Notes: generated by a model not told the origin, from the sequence alone. A stretch of DNA of 64,000 nt from an uncultured Piscinibacter sp. (GCF_937952055.1 NZ_CALFYO010000022.1:119006-183005); one strand, 5' to 3'; shown: positions 50,605 to 59,194, counted from the stretch's first letter. A program made the numbers and translations.

Positions 50605-52524
50605 ATGGTCTCGATTCAGTTGCCCGACGGTTCGCGTCGCGAGTTTCCCGGCCCGGTGACGGTGGCTGAGGTGGCCGCGGCGATCGGTCCCGGCCTGGCC
50701 AAGGCGGCGATTGCCGGCCGCGTGGGCCAGGGCGATGCCGCCCGCGTGGTCGATACCAGCTACCGCATCGAGGCCGATGCGCCGGTGGCGATCCTGACGG
50801 ACAAGGATGCGGACGGCCTGGAGGTGATCCGCCATTCGACGGCACACCTCCTCGCCTATGCCGTCAAGGAACTGTTCCCCGAGGCGCAAGTGACGATCGG
50901 TCCGGTGATCGAGAACGGCTTCTACTACGACTTCGCCTACAAGCGCCCGTTCACGCCGGAGGACCTGGCGGCCATCGAGGCCAAGATGAGCGAACTGGCG
51001 AAAAAGGACGAGAAGGTCGAGCGCCGTGTGCTGCCGCGCGACGAGGCGGTGGCCTACTTCAAGGGGCTGGGCGAGCACTACAAGGCCGAGATCATCTCCA
51101 GCATCCCGGCCGGCGAGGACGTGTCGCTCTACCGCGAGGGCGCCTTCGAGGATCTCTGTCGAGGGCCGCACGTGCCGTCGACGGGGCGCCTGAAGCATTT
51201 CAAGCTGATGAAGGTGGCTGGCGCCTACTGGCGCGGCGACCATCGCAACGAGATGCTGCAGCGCATCTACGGCACGGCGTGGGCGAGCAAGGACGACCTG
51301 CAGAAGCACCTGACGATGCTCGAGGAGGCGGAGAAGCGCGACCACCGCAAGCTCGGCCGCGAGCTCGACCTGTTCCACCTCGACGAGCACTCACCCGGCA
51401 CGGTGTTCTGGCACCCCAAGGGCTGGGCGCTGTGGCAGGAGGTAGAGCAGTACATGCGCCGCGTCTACCGCGACAACGGCTACCAGGAAGTCAAGGGTCC
51501 GCAGTTGCTGGACAAGGCGCTGTGGGAGAAGACGGGCCACTGGGACAAGTACCGGGAGCACATGTTCACCACGGAGTCGGAGAAGCGCGACTACGCGCTC
51601 AAGCCGATGAACTGCCCCGGGCACATCCTCATCTTCAAGCAAGGCATCAAGAGCTATCGCGACCTGCCGCTGCGTTTCGGTGAGTTCGGCCAGTGTCATC
51701 GCAACGAGCCCACCGGCGGCCTGCACGGCATCATGCGCGTGCGCGGCTTCACGCAGGACGACGGCCACATCTTCTGCACCGAGGACATGATCCTCGACGA
51801 ATGCGTTGCCTACACGGCCCTGCTGCAGAAGGTCTATGCCGACTTCGGCTTCACCGAGATCATCTACAAGGTGGCGACGCGCCCGCAGGCGCGCATCGGT
51901 TCCGACGAGATCTGGGACAAGGCCGAACACGCGCTGATGGAGAGTCTGCGCCGTTCCGGCGTGGAGTTCGTCATCTCCCCGGGCGACGGCGCCTTCTACG
52001 GCCCGAAGATCGAATACACGCTGAAGGATGCGATCGGCCGGCAATGGCAGTGCGGCACGATGCAGGTCGACTTCTCGATGCCCGAGCGGCTCGGCGCGGA
52101 GTACGTGGCCGAGGACGGCGCGCGCCGTCATCCGGTGATGCTGCACCGTGCCATCGTCGGCAGCCTGGAGCGATTCATCGGCATCTTGGTCGAGCAGCAT
52201 GCCGGCGCGCTGCCCATCTGGCTGGCTCCGCGCCAGGTCAGCGTGCTCAACATCACCGATTCCCAGGCCGATTACGCCGCGGACGTGACCAAAATGCTGC
52301 AAAAACAAGGACTTAGAGCGGCTGGCGATTTGCGGAACGAGAAGATTACCTATAAAATCCGCGAGCATTCGATGCAAAAGGTCCCGTACATCCTCGTCGT
52401 GGGTGACAAGGAGAAGGCAAACGGGGCCGTTGCTGTGCGCGCCCGGGGCAACCAGGACCTCGGTGTGATGGCTCTGGCCGACTTCCTCGAGAAGATCGCC
52501 TCAGACGTCGCCCGCAAGCTGTGA
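50605..52524 (+). CDS. thrS: Threonyl-tRNA synthetase
   Basis: 639 residues; ATG at 50605 with GGAG 6 bp upstream. Class II synthetase with all domains: TGS (VSIQLPDGSRREFPGP), editing domain (HSTAHLLAYAVKELFPEA, YREGAFEDLCRGPHV with the zinc-like HxxxH and Cys), catalytic core (motif 2 FRFGEFGQCHRNEP-like LRFGEFGQCHRNEPTGGL, MNCPGH, zinc ligands Cys/His/His, motif 3 PVMLHRAIVGSLERFIG) and anticodon-binding domain (LNITDSQADYAADV to the end). Heads the translation operon and is probably attenuated by the leader described above. Confidence 0.98.
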   Translation: MVSIQLPDGSRREFPGPVTVAEVAAAIGPGLAKAAIAGRVGQGDAARVVDTSYRIEADAPVAILTDKDADGLEVIRHSTAHLLAYAVKELFPEAQVTIGPVIENGFYYDFAYKRPFTPEDLAAIEAKMSELAKKDEKVERRVLPRDEAVAYFKGLGEHYKAEIISSIPAGEDVSLYREGAFEDLCRGPHVPSTGRLKHFKLMKVAGAYWRGDHRNEMLQRIYGTAWASKDDLQKHLTMLEEAEKRDHRKLGRELDLFHLDEHSPGTVFWHPKGWALWQEVEQYMRRVYRDNGYQEVKGPQLLDKALWEKTGHWDKYREHMFTTESEKRDYALKPMNCPGHILIFKQGIKSYRDLPLRFGEFGQCHRNEPTGGLHGIMRVRGFTQDDGHIFCTEDMILDECVAYTALLQKVYADFGFTEIIYKVATRPQARIGSDEIWDKAEHALMESLRRSGVEFVISPGDGAFYGPKIEYTLKDAIGRQWQCGTMQVDFSMPERLGAEYVAEDGARRHPVMLHRAIVGSLERFIGILVEQHAGALPIWLAPRQVSVLNITDSQADYAADVTKMLQKQGLRAAGDLRNEKITYKIREHSMQKVPYILVVGDKEKANGAVAVRARGNQDLGVMALADFLEKIASDVARKL

Positions 52525-52613
52525 TCACGACGGTGGCCACACGCTGGTAGACCGGCGCGCAGATCGTTTTTTTGGACTTCTCTTGCCTTGGAGTCCGCTG
52601 AAAGGTACCAACC

Positions 52614-53162
52614 ATCGCTACTTTTGCTGACCGCCGTACTCCGAACGCCGAGCGCAAACATCGGCTCAACCGCGAGATCATGGCCCCTGAAGTCCGCTTG
52701 AACGGCCCGGAGAACGAACCCCTGGGCATCGTGTCGATCCAGGACGCCCTGCGGATGGCAGGCGAGATGGACGTCGATCTGGTCGAGATCGTCGCGCAGG
52801 CGGACCCCCCGGTGTGTCGCCTGATGGACTACGGCAAGTTCAAGTACCAGGAGCAAAAGCGCGCAGCGGAGGCCAAGGCCAAGCAGAAGGTCATCGAAGT
52901 CAAGGAAGTGAAGTTCCGTCCCGGGACGGACGAAGGCGACTACCAGATCAAGATGCGCAATCTGCGCCGCTTCATCGAGGAAGACGGCGACAAGGGCAAG
53001 GTCACGCTGCGCTACCGCGGCCGCGAGATCACCCACCAGGACATCGGCATGCGGTTGCTGGAGCGCATCCGCGACGAGTTGTCCGATGTGGCGGTGGTCG
53101 AGCACATGCCCAAGCTCGAAGGCCGCCAGATGATCATGGTGCTCGCGCCGAAGCGGAAGTAG
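52614..53162 (+). CDS. infC: Translation initiation factor IF-3 with AUC start codon
   Basis: 182 residues if started at ATC (52614), which is preceded by AAAGGT at 8 bp spacing. From there the frame reads ATFADRRTPNAERKHRLNREI before the first ATG (52680); the segment RLNREIMAPEVRLNGPENE is the expected IF-3 N-terminus, so the ATG would delete it. Non-AUG starts are the known basis of infC autoregulation: IF-3 rejects its own unusual codon. N-domain and C-domain motifs are MDVDLVEIVAQADPPVCRLMDYGKF-like core, VKEVKFRPGTDEGDYQIK and AKxxLRYRGREITHQDIG. The first 89 bp after thrS show no terminator. Confidence 0.95.
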   Translation: MATFADRRTPNAERKHRLNREIMAPEVRLNGPENEPLGIVSIQDALRMAGEMDVDLVEIVAQADPPVCRLMDYGKFKYQEQKRAAEAKAKQKVIEVKEVKFRPGTDEGDYQIKMRNLRRFIEEDGDKGKVTLRYRGREITHQDIGMRLLERIRDELSDVAVVEHMPKLEGRQMIMVLAPKRK

Positions 53163-53175
53163 ATTTTGAAGAGTT

Positions 53176-53205
53176 CAGTGCCCCGGTCTGGTCGCCGGGG
53201 CGCTG
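53176..53205 (+). promoter_or_regulatory. Strong hairpin between infC and rpmI, possible L20 control site
   Basis: An 11-bp stem (CAGTGCCCCGG with CCGGGGCGCTG, one G-U pair) and 8-base loop lie 76 bp before rpmI. No T-run follows, so it is not an intrinsic terminator. In E. coli, ribosomal protein L20 represses rpmI-rplT by binding structured RNA here; a comparable role is inferred from position. Confidence 0.5.
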
Positions 53206-53281
53206 TCAGAAGCGGCTGCAGGCCAACAAGACGGTGGAGTTCTCACCGGCGCCTGCCAGCAGCAACACAGAAGGAGCAGTC

Positions 53282-53485
53282 ATGCCCAAAATGAAGACCA
53301 AGAGCAGCGCGAAGAAGCGTTTCCGCGTGCGTCCGGGTGGCACCGTCAAGCGGGGCCAGGCGTTCAAGCGCCACATCCTCACCAAGAAGTCCACGAAGAA
53401 CAAACGCCATCTGCGTGGCGTTGTCACCGTGCACGAGACCAACATGGGCCACATGGCGCAGATGCTGCCATTCGCCGGTCTCTGA
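53282..53485 (+). CDS. rpmI: Ribosomal protein bL35
   Basis: 67 residues, very basic. Starts PKMKTKSSAKKRFRVRPGG, with KRGQAFKRHILTKKSTKNKR and a C-terminal LRGVVTVHETNMGHM; all typical of L35, a large-subunit protein. ATG has GAAGGAG upstream. It lies in the conserved infC-rpmI-rplT order. Confidence 0.97.
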   Translation: MPKMKTKSSAKKRFRVRPGGTVKRGQAFKRHILTKKSTKNKRHLRGVVTVHETNMGHMAQMLPFAGL

Positions 53486-53508
53486 CCTACTGCTGAAGGA
53501 GAAGAGAA

Positions 53509-53865
53509 ATGCCTCGCGTCAAACGTGGTGTCACCGCCCGCGCACGTCACAAGAAGGTTCTGGCACTGGCCAAGGGTTTCCGCGGCCGCCGCAAGAACGT
53601 GTTCCGCATCGCCAAGGAAGCGGTGATGCGGGCTGGGCAATATGCCTACCGTGACCGTCGTACCAAGAAGCGTGTCTTCCGCCAGCTCTGGATCGCCCGC
53701 ATCAACGCGGCGAGCCGGGGCCTGGGGCTCACCTACAGCAAGTTCATGGCCGGCCTGAAGAAGGCCCAGATCGACATCGACCGCAAGGTCCTTGCCGACA
53801 TGGCTGTCCACGATCCTGCCGGATTCGGCAGCATCGTCGAGAAGGTGAAGGCCCAGCTCGCTTGA
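53509..53865 (+). CDS. rplT: Ribosomal protein bL20
   Basis: 118 residues. PRVKRGVTARARHKKVLALA, GFRGRRKNVFRIAKEAVMRAG, RDRRTKKRVFRQLWIARINA and GLTYSKFMAGLKKAQIDIDRKVLADMA-type end are the L20 sequence. It binds 23S rRNA early in 50S assembly and, in relatives, represses its own operon. Preceded by AAGGAGAAGAG; followed by a terminator before pheS. Confidence 0.98.
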   Translation: MPRVKRGVTARARHKKVLALAKGFRGRRKNVFRIAKEAVMRAGQYAYRDRRTKKRVFRQLWIARINAASRGLGLTYSKFMAGLKKAQIDIDRKVLADMAVHDPAGFGSIVEKVKAQLA

Positions 53866-53917
53866 TCTGCTGCGCCGCCGGGGCACGTCAGTGCCTCGGC
53901 AGCCGGCTCAGCATTCG

Positions 53918-53946
53918 AAGGCCGACCTCGTGTACGGCCTTTTTTT
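53918..53946 (+). terminator. Intrinsic terminator between rplT and pheS
   Basis: A 7-bp perfect stem AAGGCCG/CGGCCTT with a 10-base loop runs directly into a stretch of seven T (53940-53946). It is 32 bp before the pheS ATG. It should end the thrS-infC-rpmI-rplT transcript at least in part; pheST then needs read-through, attenuation or an unseen promoter. No upstream Phe-rich leader peptide was found. Confidence 0.8.
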
Positions 53947-53978
53947 GTTGTGTTGAAGGACATCCAGGCTCCGACGCG

Positions 53979-55022
53979 ATGAACGATCTCGCTCCCCTCG
54001 TCGACGATGCGACGGCCGACTTCGCTCGGGCGACGACGCCCGCCGAACTCGAGAACGCCAAGGCCCGCTACCTCGGCAAGTCCGGGCGCATCACCGAGCA
54101 GCTGAAGGCGCTGGGCGCCCTTCCGGCCGATGCGAAGAAGACCCGCGGCGCGCAAATCAATGCCGCCAAGCAGCAGGTCGAAGCACTGCTGCAGGCCCGC
54201 CGCGACGCGCTCGGCCAAGCCGAGTTGGAAGAGCAGCTCAAGGTCGAAGCATTGGACGTCACGCTGCCCGGTCGGCAGCGCGGCATCGGTGGCCTGCATC
54301 CGGTGACGCGCACCATCGAGCGCATCGAGGCGATCTTCGGATCGATGGGGTTCGACGTCGCCGACGGCCCCGAGATCGAGACCGACTGGTACAACTTCAC
54401 CGCGCTGAACAGCCCGGAGAACCACCCCGCGCGCTCGATGCAGGACACCTTCTACGTCGACCTGAAGGACGCTGACGGCCGCTGGCTCAACCTGCGCACG
54501 CACACCTCGCCGATGCAGGTGCGCTACGCGCGCAGACACGCAAAGAAGCACGCGGGCAAGGAGCACATGCCCGAGATCCGCGTCATCGCGCCGGGCCGCA
54601 CCTACCGCGTCGACAGCGATGCCACGCACTCGCCGATGTTTCACCAGTGCGAAGGCCTGTGGATCGGCGAGAACGTCAGCTTCAAGGACCTGAAAGTCGT
54701 CTTCACCGACTTCTGTCGCAACTTCTTCGAGACCGACGACCTGGAACTGCGCTTCCGGCCGTCGTTCTTTCCGTTCACAGAACCCTCGGCCGAGATCGAC
54801 ATCGCCTTTGCCAGCGGTCCGCTGAAAGGCAGGTGGCTGGAGGTGGCCGGTTCCGGTCAGGTGCATCCGAACGTGGTGCGCAACTTCGGCCTCGACCCGG
54901 AGCGCCACCTCGGTTTCGCCTTCGGCATGGGGCCGGACCGGCTCGCCATGCTGCGCTACGGTGTCAACGACCTGCGGCTGTTCTTCGAGAACGACCTGCG
55001 CTTCCTGTCCCAGTTCAACTGA
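53979..55022 (+). CDS. pheS: Phenylalanyl-tRNA synthetase alpha subunit
   Basis: 347 residues; ATG at 53979 chosen for the typical N-terminus with coiled-coil region (LENAKARYLGKSGRITEQLK). The catalytic class II core is clear: HPVTRTIERIEAIFGSMGFDV, motif with FYVDLKDADGRWLNLRTHTSP, RVIAPGRTYRVDSDATHSPMF (motif 2), FRPSFFPFTEPSAEIDI and GFAFGMGPDRLAMLRYGVNDLR (motif 3). Forms an alpha2beta2 enzyme with PheT 10 bp downstream. Confidence 0.98.
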   Translation: MNDLAPLVDDATADFARATTPAELENAKARYLGKSGRITEQLKALGALPADAKKTRGAQINAAKQQVEALLQARRDALGQAELEEQLKVEALDVTLPGRQRGIGGLHPVTRTIERIEAIFGSMGFDVADGPEIETDWYNFTALNSPENHPARSMQDTFYVDLKDADGRWLNLRTHTSPMQVRYARRHAKKHAGKEHMPEIRVIAPGRTYRVDSDATHSPMFHQCEGLWIGENVSFKDLKVVFTDFCRNFFETDDLELRFRPSFFPFTEPSAEIDIAFASGPLKGRWLEVAGSGQVHPNVVRNFGLDPERHLGFAFGMGPDRLAMLRYGVNDLRLFFENDLRFLSQFN

Positions 55023-55032
55023 CCCGAGATCC

Positions 55033-57447
55033 ATGCAGTTCCCCGAATCCTGGCTGCGCGAGTACTGCAACCCGCCGATCTCCACCGCCGAGTTGGCCGA
55101 ACTGCTGACGATGGCGGGCATGGAGGTGGAAGAGACGCGCCCGGCCGCGCCGCCGTTCAGCGGCGTGGTGGTCGGCAAGGTGCTGTCGGTGACGCAGCAC
55201 CCCAACGCGGACCGGCTCAATGTCTGCGAGGTCGACGCCGGAAGCGGTGCGACGTTGCAGATCGTCTGCGGCGCACCCAACGTGCGCGCTGGCATTCGCG
55301 TGCCCTGCGCGCTGGTTGGTGCCCAGCTTCCGCCGGCCGAGGACGGTGCGCCCTTCGCCATCAAGCTCGGCAAGCTGCGCGGCGTCGAGAGCCAGGGCAT
55401 GCTCTGCTCGGCGCGCGAGCTGAAGCTGTCGGACGACCACGGCGGTCTGTTGATCCTCGACGACGAGGCGCCGGTGGGCGCGGACCTCCGCCGGCACCTG
55501 CAGCTCGACGACACCCTCTTCACGCTCAAGCTCACGCCCAACCTGGCCCATTGTCTGAGCGTCTACGGCATCGCACGCGAGGTGGCGGCGCTGACCGGCG
55601 CGCCGCTGAAGGCGCCGAGCTTCCCGCCGGTCACGCCCTCGCACGACGCGGTGCTGAAGGTGACGGTCGAGGCGCTCGACCTGTGCGGCCGCTTCTCCGG
55701 CCGCATCGTGCGCGGCGTCGATCCGCAGGCGAAGACGCCGGCCTGGATGGTCGATCGGTTGGCGCGCTGCGGCCAGCGCTCGGTGACGGCGCTGGTGGAC
55801 ATCTCGAACTACGTGATGTTCGAGTTCGGCCGGCCTTCGCACATCTTCGACCTCGACAAGATCCACGGTGGCCTCACGGTGCGCTGGGGCCGTGCCGGCG
55901 AGACGCTGGAACTGCTGAACGGCAACACCATCGAGGTCGACGAGAAGGTCGGCGTGATCGCCGACGACAAGGCGGTGGAGTCGCTGGCCGGCATCATGGG
56001 CGGCGAGGCGACCGCCGTATCCGACGCCACGCGCAACGTTTACGTCGAGGCTGCGTTCTGGTGGCCCGAAGCCGTGGCCGGCCGCTCGCGCCGCTTCAAC
56101 TTTGCCACCGACGCCGGCCACCGCTTCGAGCGCGGCGTCGATCCGGCGCTCACCGTCGAGCACATCGAGCGCATCACACGGCTGATCATCGACATCTGCG
56201 GCGGCCAAGCCGGCCCGATGGACGACCAGGCGCTGAACCTGCCGAAGGCCGAGCCAGTGCGGCTGCGCGTGGCGCGTGCTGCCAAGGTGATCGGCATGCC
56301 AATCGACCAGCGGCAGTGCGAGCAGGTGATGCAGCGCCTCGGCCTGTGCTTCAGCAGCGAGCCGGGGGTGCTGACGGTGACACCTCCGTCGTGGCGCTTC
56401 GACCTGAAGATCGAAGAGGACCTGATCGAGGAGGTCGCGCGCGTGGTCGGCTACCGGCTGCTGCCCGACACGCCGCCGCAAGCGCCGGTGACGGCGCGCG
56501 TGCGCACCGAATCGCAGCGGGGCGTGAGCGCCGTTCGACATGGGCTGGCCCAGCTGGGCTACCAGGAAACGGTCAACTTCAGCTTCGTCGAGGAGCGCTG
56601 GGAGCGCGAACTGGCCGGCAATGCCGACCCGATCCGCGTGCTCAATCCGATCGCCAGTCCGCTGGCGGTGATGCGCTCCAGCCTGCTCGGCAGCCTCATG
56701 GCGGTGCTGCAATCCAACCTGGCGCGCAGGGCCAGCCGCGTGCGCGTCTTCGAGACGGGGCGCGTCTACCGCCGCGATGCGTCGGTGCGCGACTCCGACC
56801 ATACGGTGGCCGGCATCGACCAGCCGCGCCGCATCGCCGGATTGGCCTGGGGCCGCTTCGACCTGCTGCAGTGGGGCAGCAAGGAACGCAACGTCGACTT
56901 CTTCGACGTCAAGGGCGATGTCGAGGCGCTGCTGGCACCTCGCAGCGCCACCTTCCTCGCCGACGAGCATCCCGCCATGCACCCGGGCCGCTGTGCGCGT
57001 GTCGTGCTGAACGGCCGTGCCATCGGCCATGTCGGTGAACTGCATCCGCGCTGGCGCCAGGGCTACGATCTGCCGTCGGCGCCGGCGCTGTTCGAACTCG
57101 ACCTCGAGGCTGTGCTCGAGCGTGACGTGCCCGTCTTCGCCGCCATTGCGCGGCAGCAGGCCGCCTACCGGGACATCGCTGTGGTCGCTGGCGAGCAGGT
57201 CACCCATGCGATGCTGATGGATGCCATCGGCGCGGGCCGCGGCGGGCTGGTGCGCTCGGCGCGTCTGTTCGACATCTACAAGCCGAGCTCGCCGTCAGGC
57301 GACATGAGGGCCGGTGAGCGCAGCCTCGCCGTACGCCTTGAACTGCTGGACAACGACAACACCCTCACCGACGAGCGCATCGATGCCACCGTGGCCGAGG
57401 TGATCGACCGCTTGAGCTCACGCCTGGGCGTGCGGCTGCGAGGGTAG
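55033..57447 (+). CDS. pheT: Phenylalanyl-tRNA synthetase beta subunit
   Basis: 804 residues. Domain order: short N-part (FPESWLREYCNPPISTAELAELLTMAGMEVEE-type start), EMAP/tRNA-binding fold (VVGKVLSVTQHPNADRLNVC), B3/B4 editing domain (TPAWMVDRLARCGQRSVTALVDISNYVM region), B5 (LPKAEPVRLRVARAAKVIG, PPSWRFDLKIEEDLIEEVARVVGY), pseudo-catalytic class II core and the C-terminal ferredoxin-like anticodon domain (SLAVRLELLDNDNTLTDERI). Full length compared with E. coli (795). It supplies tRNA recognition and proofreading. Confidence 0.98.
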   Translation: MQFPESWLREYCNPPISTAELAELLTMAGMEVEETRPAAPPFSGVVVGKVLSVTQHPNADRLNVCEVDAGSGATLQIVCGAPNVRAGIRVPCALVGAQLPPAEDGAPFAIKLGKLRGVESQGMLCSARELKLSDDHGGLLILDDEAPVGADLRRHLQLDDTLFTLKLTPNLAHCLSVYGIAREVAALTGAPLKAPSFPPVTPSHDAVLKVTVEALDLCGRFSGRIVRGVDPQAKTPAWMVDRLARCGQRSVTALVDISNYVMFEFGRPSHIFDLDKIHGGLTVRWGRAGETLELLNGNTIEVDEKVGVIADDKAVESLAGIMGGEATAVSDATRNVYVEAAFWWPEAVAGRSRRFNFATDAGHRFERGVDPALTVEHIERITRLIIDICGGQAGPMDDQALNLPKAEPVRLRVARAAKVIGMPIDQRQCEQVMQRLGLCFSSEPGVLTVTPPSWRFDLKIEEDLIEEVARVVGYRLLPDTPPQAPVTARVRTESQRGVSAVRHGLAQLGYQETVNFSFVEERWERELAGNADPIRVLNPIASPLAVMRSSLLGSLMAVLQSNLARRASRVRVFETGRVYRRDASVRDSDHTVAGIDQPRRIAGLAWGRFDLLQWGSKERNVDFFDVKGDVEALLAPRSATFLADEHPAMHPGRCARVVLNGRAIGHVGELHPRWRQGYDLPSAPALFELDLEAVLERDVPVFAAIARQQAAYRDIAVVAGEQVTHAMLMDAIGAGRGGLVRSARLFDIYKPSSPSGDMRAGERSLAVRLELLDNDNTLTDERIDATVAEVIDRLSSRLGVRLRG

Positions 57448-57460
57448 GGGCGCCAAGACC

Positions 57461-57823
57461 ATGAGCGACAACGACAAGTCCCGCGACCGCGTCCTCCTGC
57501 CGACGATCGAGACGCCCACACTCACCAAGGCCGAGCTGGCCGACCTGCTGTTCGAACGCCTCGGACTGAACAAGCGCGAGTCAAAGGACATGGTCGAGGC
57601 CTTCTTCGAGATCATCCACGGCACGCTGGTGACCGGGGAGGACGTCAAGCTGTCCAGCTTCGGCAATTTCAACATCCGCCGCAAGGCGCCCCGTCCGGGC
57701 CGCAACCCGCGCACCGGCGAGGCGATCCCCATCAAGGCGCGCAACGTCGTCACCTTCCACGCCAGCCACAAACTCAAGGGAGTCGTGCAAGGTGACATAC
57801 CGGCCGGGGAGGAGTTCGAGTAA
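57461..57823 (+). CDS. ihfA: Integration host factor alpha subunit
   Basis: 120 residues, longer than the usual 99-113 by an N-terminal extension (MSDNDKSRDRVLLPTIETP). DNA-bending HU/IHF fold: TLTKAELADLLFERLGLNKRESKDMVEAFFEII, the FGNFNIRRKAPRPGRNPRTGE beta-arm with the Pro that intercalates DNA, and IPIKARNVVTFHASHKLK. It pairs with IhfB for nucleoid structure and regulation. Order pheT-ihfA is conserved in proteobacteria. Confidence 0.97.
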   Translation: MSDNDKSRDRVLLPTIETPTLTKAELADLLFERLGLNKRESKDMVEAFFEIIHGTLVTGEDVKLSSFGNFNIRRKAPRPGRNPRTGEAIPIKARNVVTFHASHKLKGVVQGDIPAGEEFE

Positions 57824-57857
57824 AGTCTAGCTTTCTCTTGCGATCTTATTGATTTTC

Positions 57858-58298
57858 ATGGAGAAAGCGCTCCCAGCCATCCCAGCCAAGCGGTACTTCA
57901 CGATCGGTGAGGTGAGCGACTTGTGCGGGGTGAAACCGTACGTGCTGCGCTATTGGGAGCAGGAGTTCACCCAGCTCAAGCCAATGAAGCGCCGCGGTAA
58001 CCGGCGCTACTACCAGCACCACGAGGTGCTGCTCATCCGGCGCATCCGCGAGTTGCTCTACGAGCAGGGCTTCACCATCAGTGGCGCGCGCAACCGGTTG
58101 TCCGAACCGGCGACGGGCCGGGAGGCCAGTCCATCCGCGGTGCTCGACGAGCCCGACGAGGTCATCGACATGGCAGAGGCGCTGGACGCCACGAGCACCG
58201 TCGATCCCGCCGCGCCAGCAGACGCCTCGCATCCGCTGCTGGCACCTGCCGACATGCGCACCGAATTGCTCGCGATCCGCGCGTTGCTCGTGCTCTGA
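57858..58298 (+). CDS. MerR-family transcriptional regulator
   Basis: 146 residues from ATG at 57858 (a TTG at 57849 is also in frame). A single N-terminal MerR winged helix (YFTIGEVSDLCGVKPYVLRYWEQEF, then KRRGNRRYYQHHEVLLIRRIRELLYEQGFTISGARNRL) is followed by an acidic, disordered tail without metal-binding Cys. Close relatives sit between ihfA and tRNA-Pro in many betaproteobacteria; targets are unknown. No clear ribosome site is visible. Confidence 0.92.
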   Translation: MEKALPAIPAKRYFTIGEVSDLCGVKPYVLRYWEQEFTQLKPMKRRGNRRYYQHHEVLLIRRIRELLYEQGFTISGARNRLSEPATGREASPSAVLDEPDEVIDMAEALDATSTVDPAAPADASHPLLAPADMRTELLAIRALLVL

Positions 58299-58323
58299 TC
58301 AGGAGGGTGCGGGCGTTTGACCC

Positions 58324-58329
58324 TATAAT
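58324..58329 (+). promoter_or_regulatory. -10 box of tRNA-Pro
   Basis: Exact consensus TATAAT, 12 bp before the mature tRNA 5' end, so transcription would start almost at the tRNA. No -35 at the right distance; the nearby TTGACC at 58317 is too close to serve. Confidence 0.7.
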
Positions 58330-58341
58330 GAAAGGCTTAGT

Positions 58342-58418
58342 CGGGGTGTAGCGCAGCCTGGTAGCGCACTTGCATGGGGTGCAAGGGGTCGCGAGTTCGA
58401 ATCCCGCCACCCCGACCA
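58342..58418 (+). tRNA. tRNA-Pro (anticodon GGG)
   Basis: A 77-nt cloverleaf: acceptor CGGGGTG pairs with CACCCCG, A discriminator and encoded CCA end (58416-58418); anticodon arm CTTGC-ATGGGGT-GCAAG gives anticodon GGG reading CCC; T-arm contains GAGTTCGAATC. It follows merR and is a standard member of this locus. Confidence 0.96.
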
Positions 58419-58438
58419 AAGCCAGTCCAGGAAGACCA

Positions 58439-58475
58439 ACGGGTTACGTCGCAAGACGTAGCCCGTTTCGTCTTT
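58439..58475 (+). terminator. Terminator after tRNA-Pro
   Basis: A 12-bp stem (ACGGGTTACGTC with GACGTAGCCCGT, one G-U pair) closed by a GCAA tetraloop, followed by TTCGTCTTT. It separates tRNA-Pro from the converging vanR gene, whose stop falls at the end of this element. Confidence 0.85.
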
Positions 58476-59194
58476 CAGCCCTGCGATCCTGACAGGGGAC
58501 CGGCCGCCAGTCCGAAGAACTGGCCGTAGCGGAAACCCACCCAGGCGTGCTCGCGCATCAGCATCTCGACGCGTGCCGACTCACGGCGGTCTAGCGCGTC
58601 GACTACCAGCTGGTGCTGCAACTGCGCGATGCGCAGCTTCTCGTACTCGGCCGGCAGGGCAGCGCGGTCCAGCGCAATCGAGTCCGCGGAGGCGAAGGGC
58701 AGGTGATCATTGCGTGCGATCGCGTCGGCGATCACGCGGCTTTCGTGCGCATGGACGAGGGTGCCGTGGAAGCGCTTGTTGAGCCGGCTCCAGCGGCCGA
58801 CGTCTTCTTCGACGAGGTGCCCCTTGGCCAGGATCGCCGACCCCTCGGCGATGCATTCGGCGAGCACGGCACGCACCTGCGACGACATGCCATGCTCGGC
58901 AAGGCACCGGACCGCCAATCCCTCCAGGGTGCCGCGCACCTCGATGGCGGAGCGCACGTCGGCCTCGGAGAAGCTGCGCACCACGTAGCCGCGCTTGCCG
59001 GCCTTGGAGAGCAGCCCCTCTTGTTCGAGCGATCGAAAGGCCAGCCGCACCGGCGTGCGCGACACCCCGAGAGACTCTGCCACCGGAATCTCGGCCAGGC
59101 GTTCGCCAGCCGCCAAGCGGCCGGCGACGATGAGCTGGCGCAGCGTGGCGACGACGCTTCCTGGGTCAATCGAAGAGGGCTGCATTGGATCCAT
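58475..59194 (-). CDS. vanR: VanR-type GntR repressor of vanillate demethylase
   Basis: 239 residues from ATG at 59194; the Met at 59185 is an alternative. Winged helix SLGVSRTPVRLAFRSLEQEGLL and FCD-type ligand domain with IEVRGTLEGLAVRCLAEHGM and NKRFHGTLVHA are close to the Caulobacter VanR pattern (from memory). Divergent from vanAB. Two copies of the VanR operator ATTGGATCCAAT lie between, one covering its own start codons, so it should repress both directions until vanillate binds. Confidence 0.93.
   Translation of the reverse strand: MDPMQPSSIDPGSVVATLRQLIVAGRLAAGERLAEIPVAESLGVSRTPVRLAFRSLEQEGLLSKAGKRGYVVRSFSEADVRSAIEVRGTLEGLAVRCLAEHGMSSQVRAVLAECIAEGSAILAKGHLVEEDVGRWSRLNKRFHGTLVHAHESRVIADAIARNDHLPFASADSIALDRAALPAEYEKLRIAQLQHQLVVDALDRRESARVEMLMREHAWVGFRYGQFFGLAAGPLSGSQG

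Noticed and set aside
53866..53978. pheM-like Phe leader peptide before pheS
   Set aside because: The only TTT TTT codons fall in the terminator T-run itself; no start codon and ribosome site lead into them.
58317..58322. TTGACC as -35 of tRNA-Pro
   Set aside because: Only one base separates it from the TATAAT, far below the 16-18 bp needed.
58342..58475. tRNA-Pro as attachment site of an integrated element carrying the van genes
   Set aside because: No integrase gene and no repeat of the tRNA 3' end were found in the window; the van genes look like ordinary chromosomal genes.
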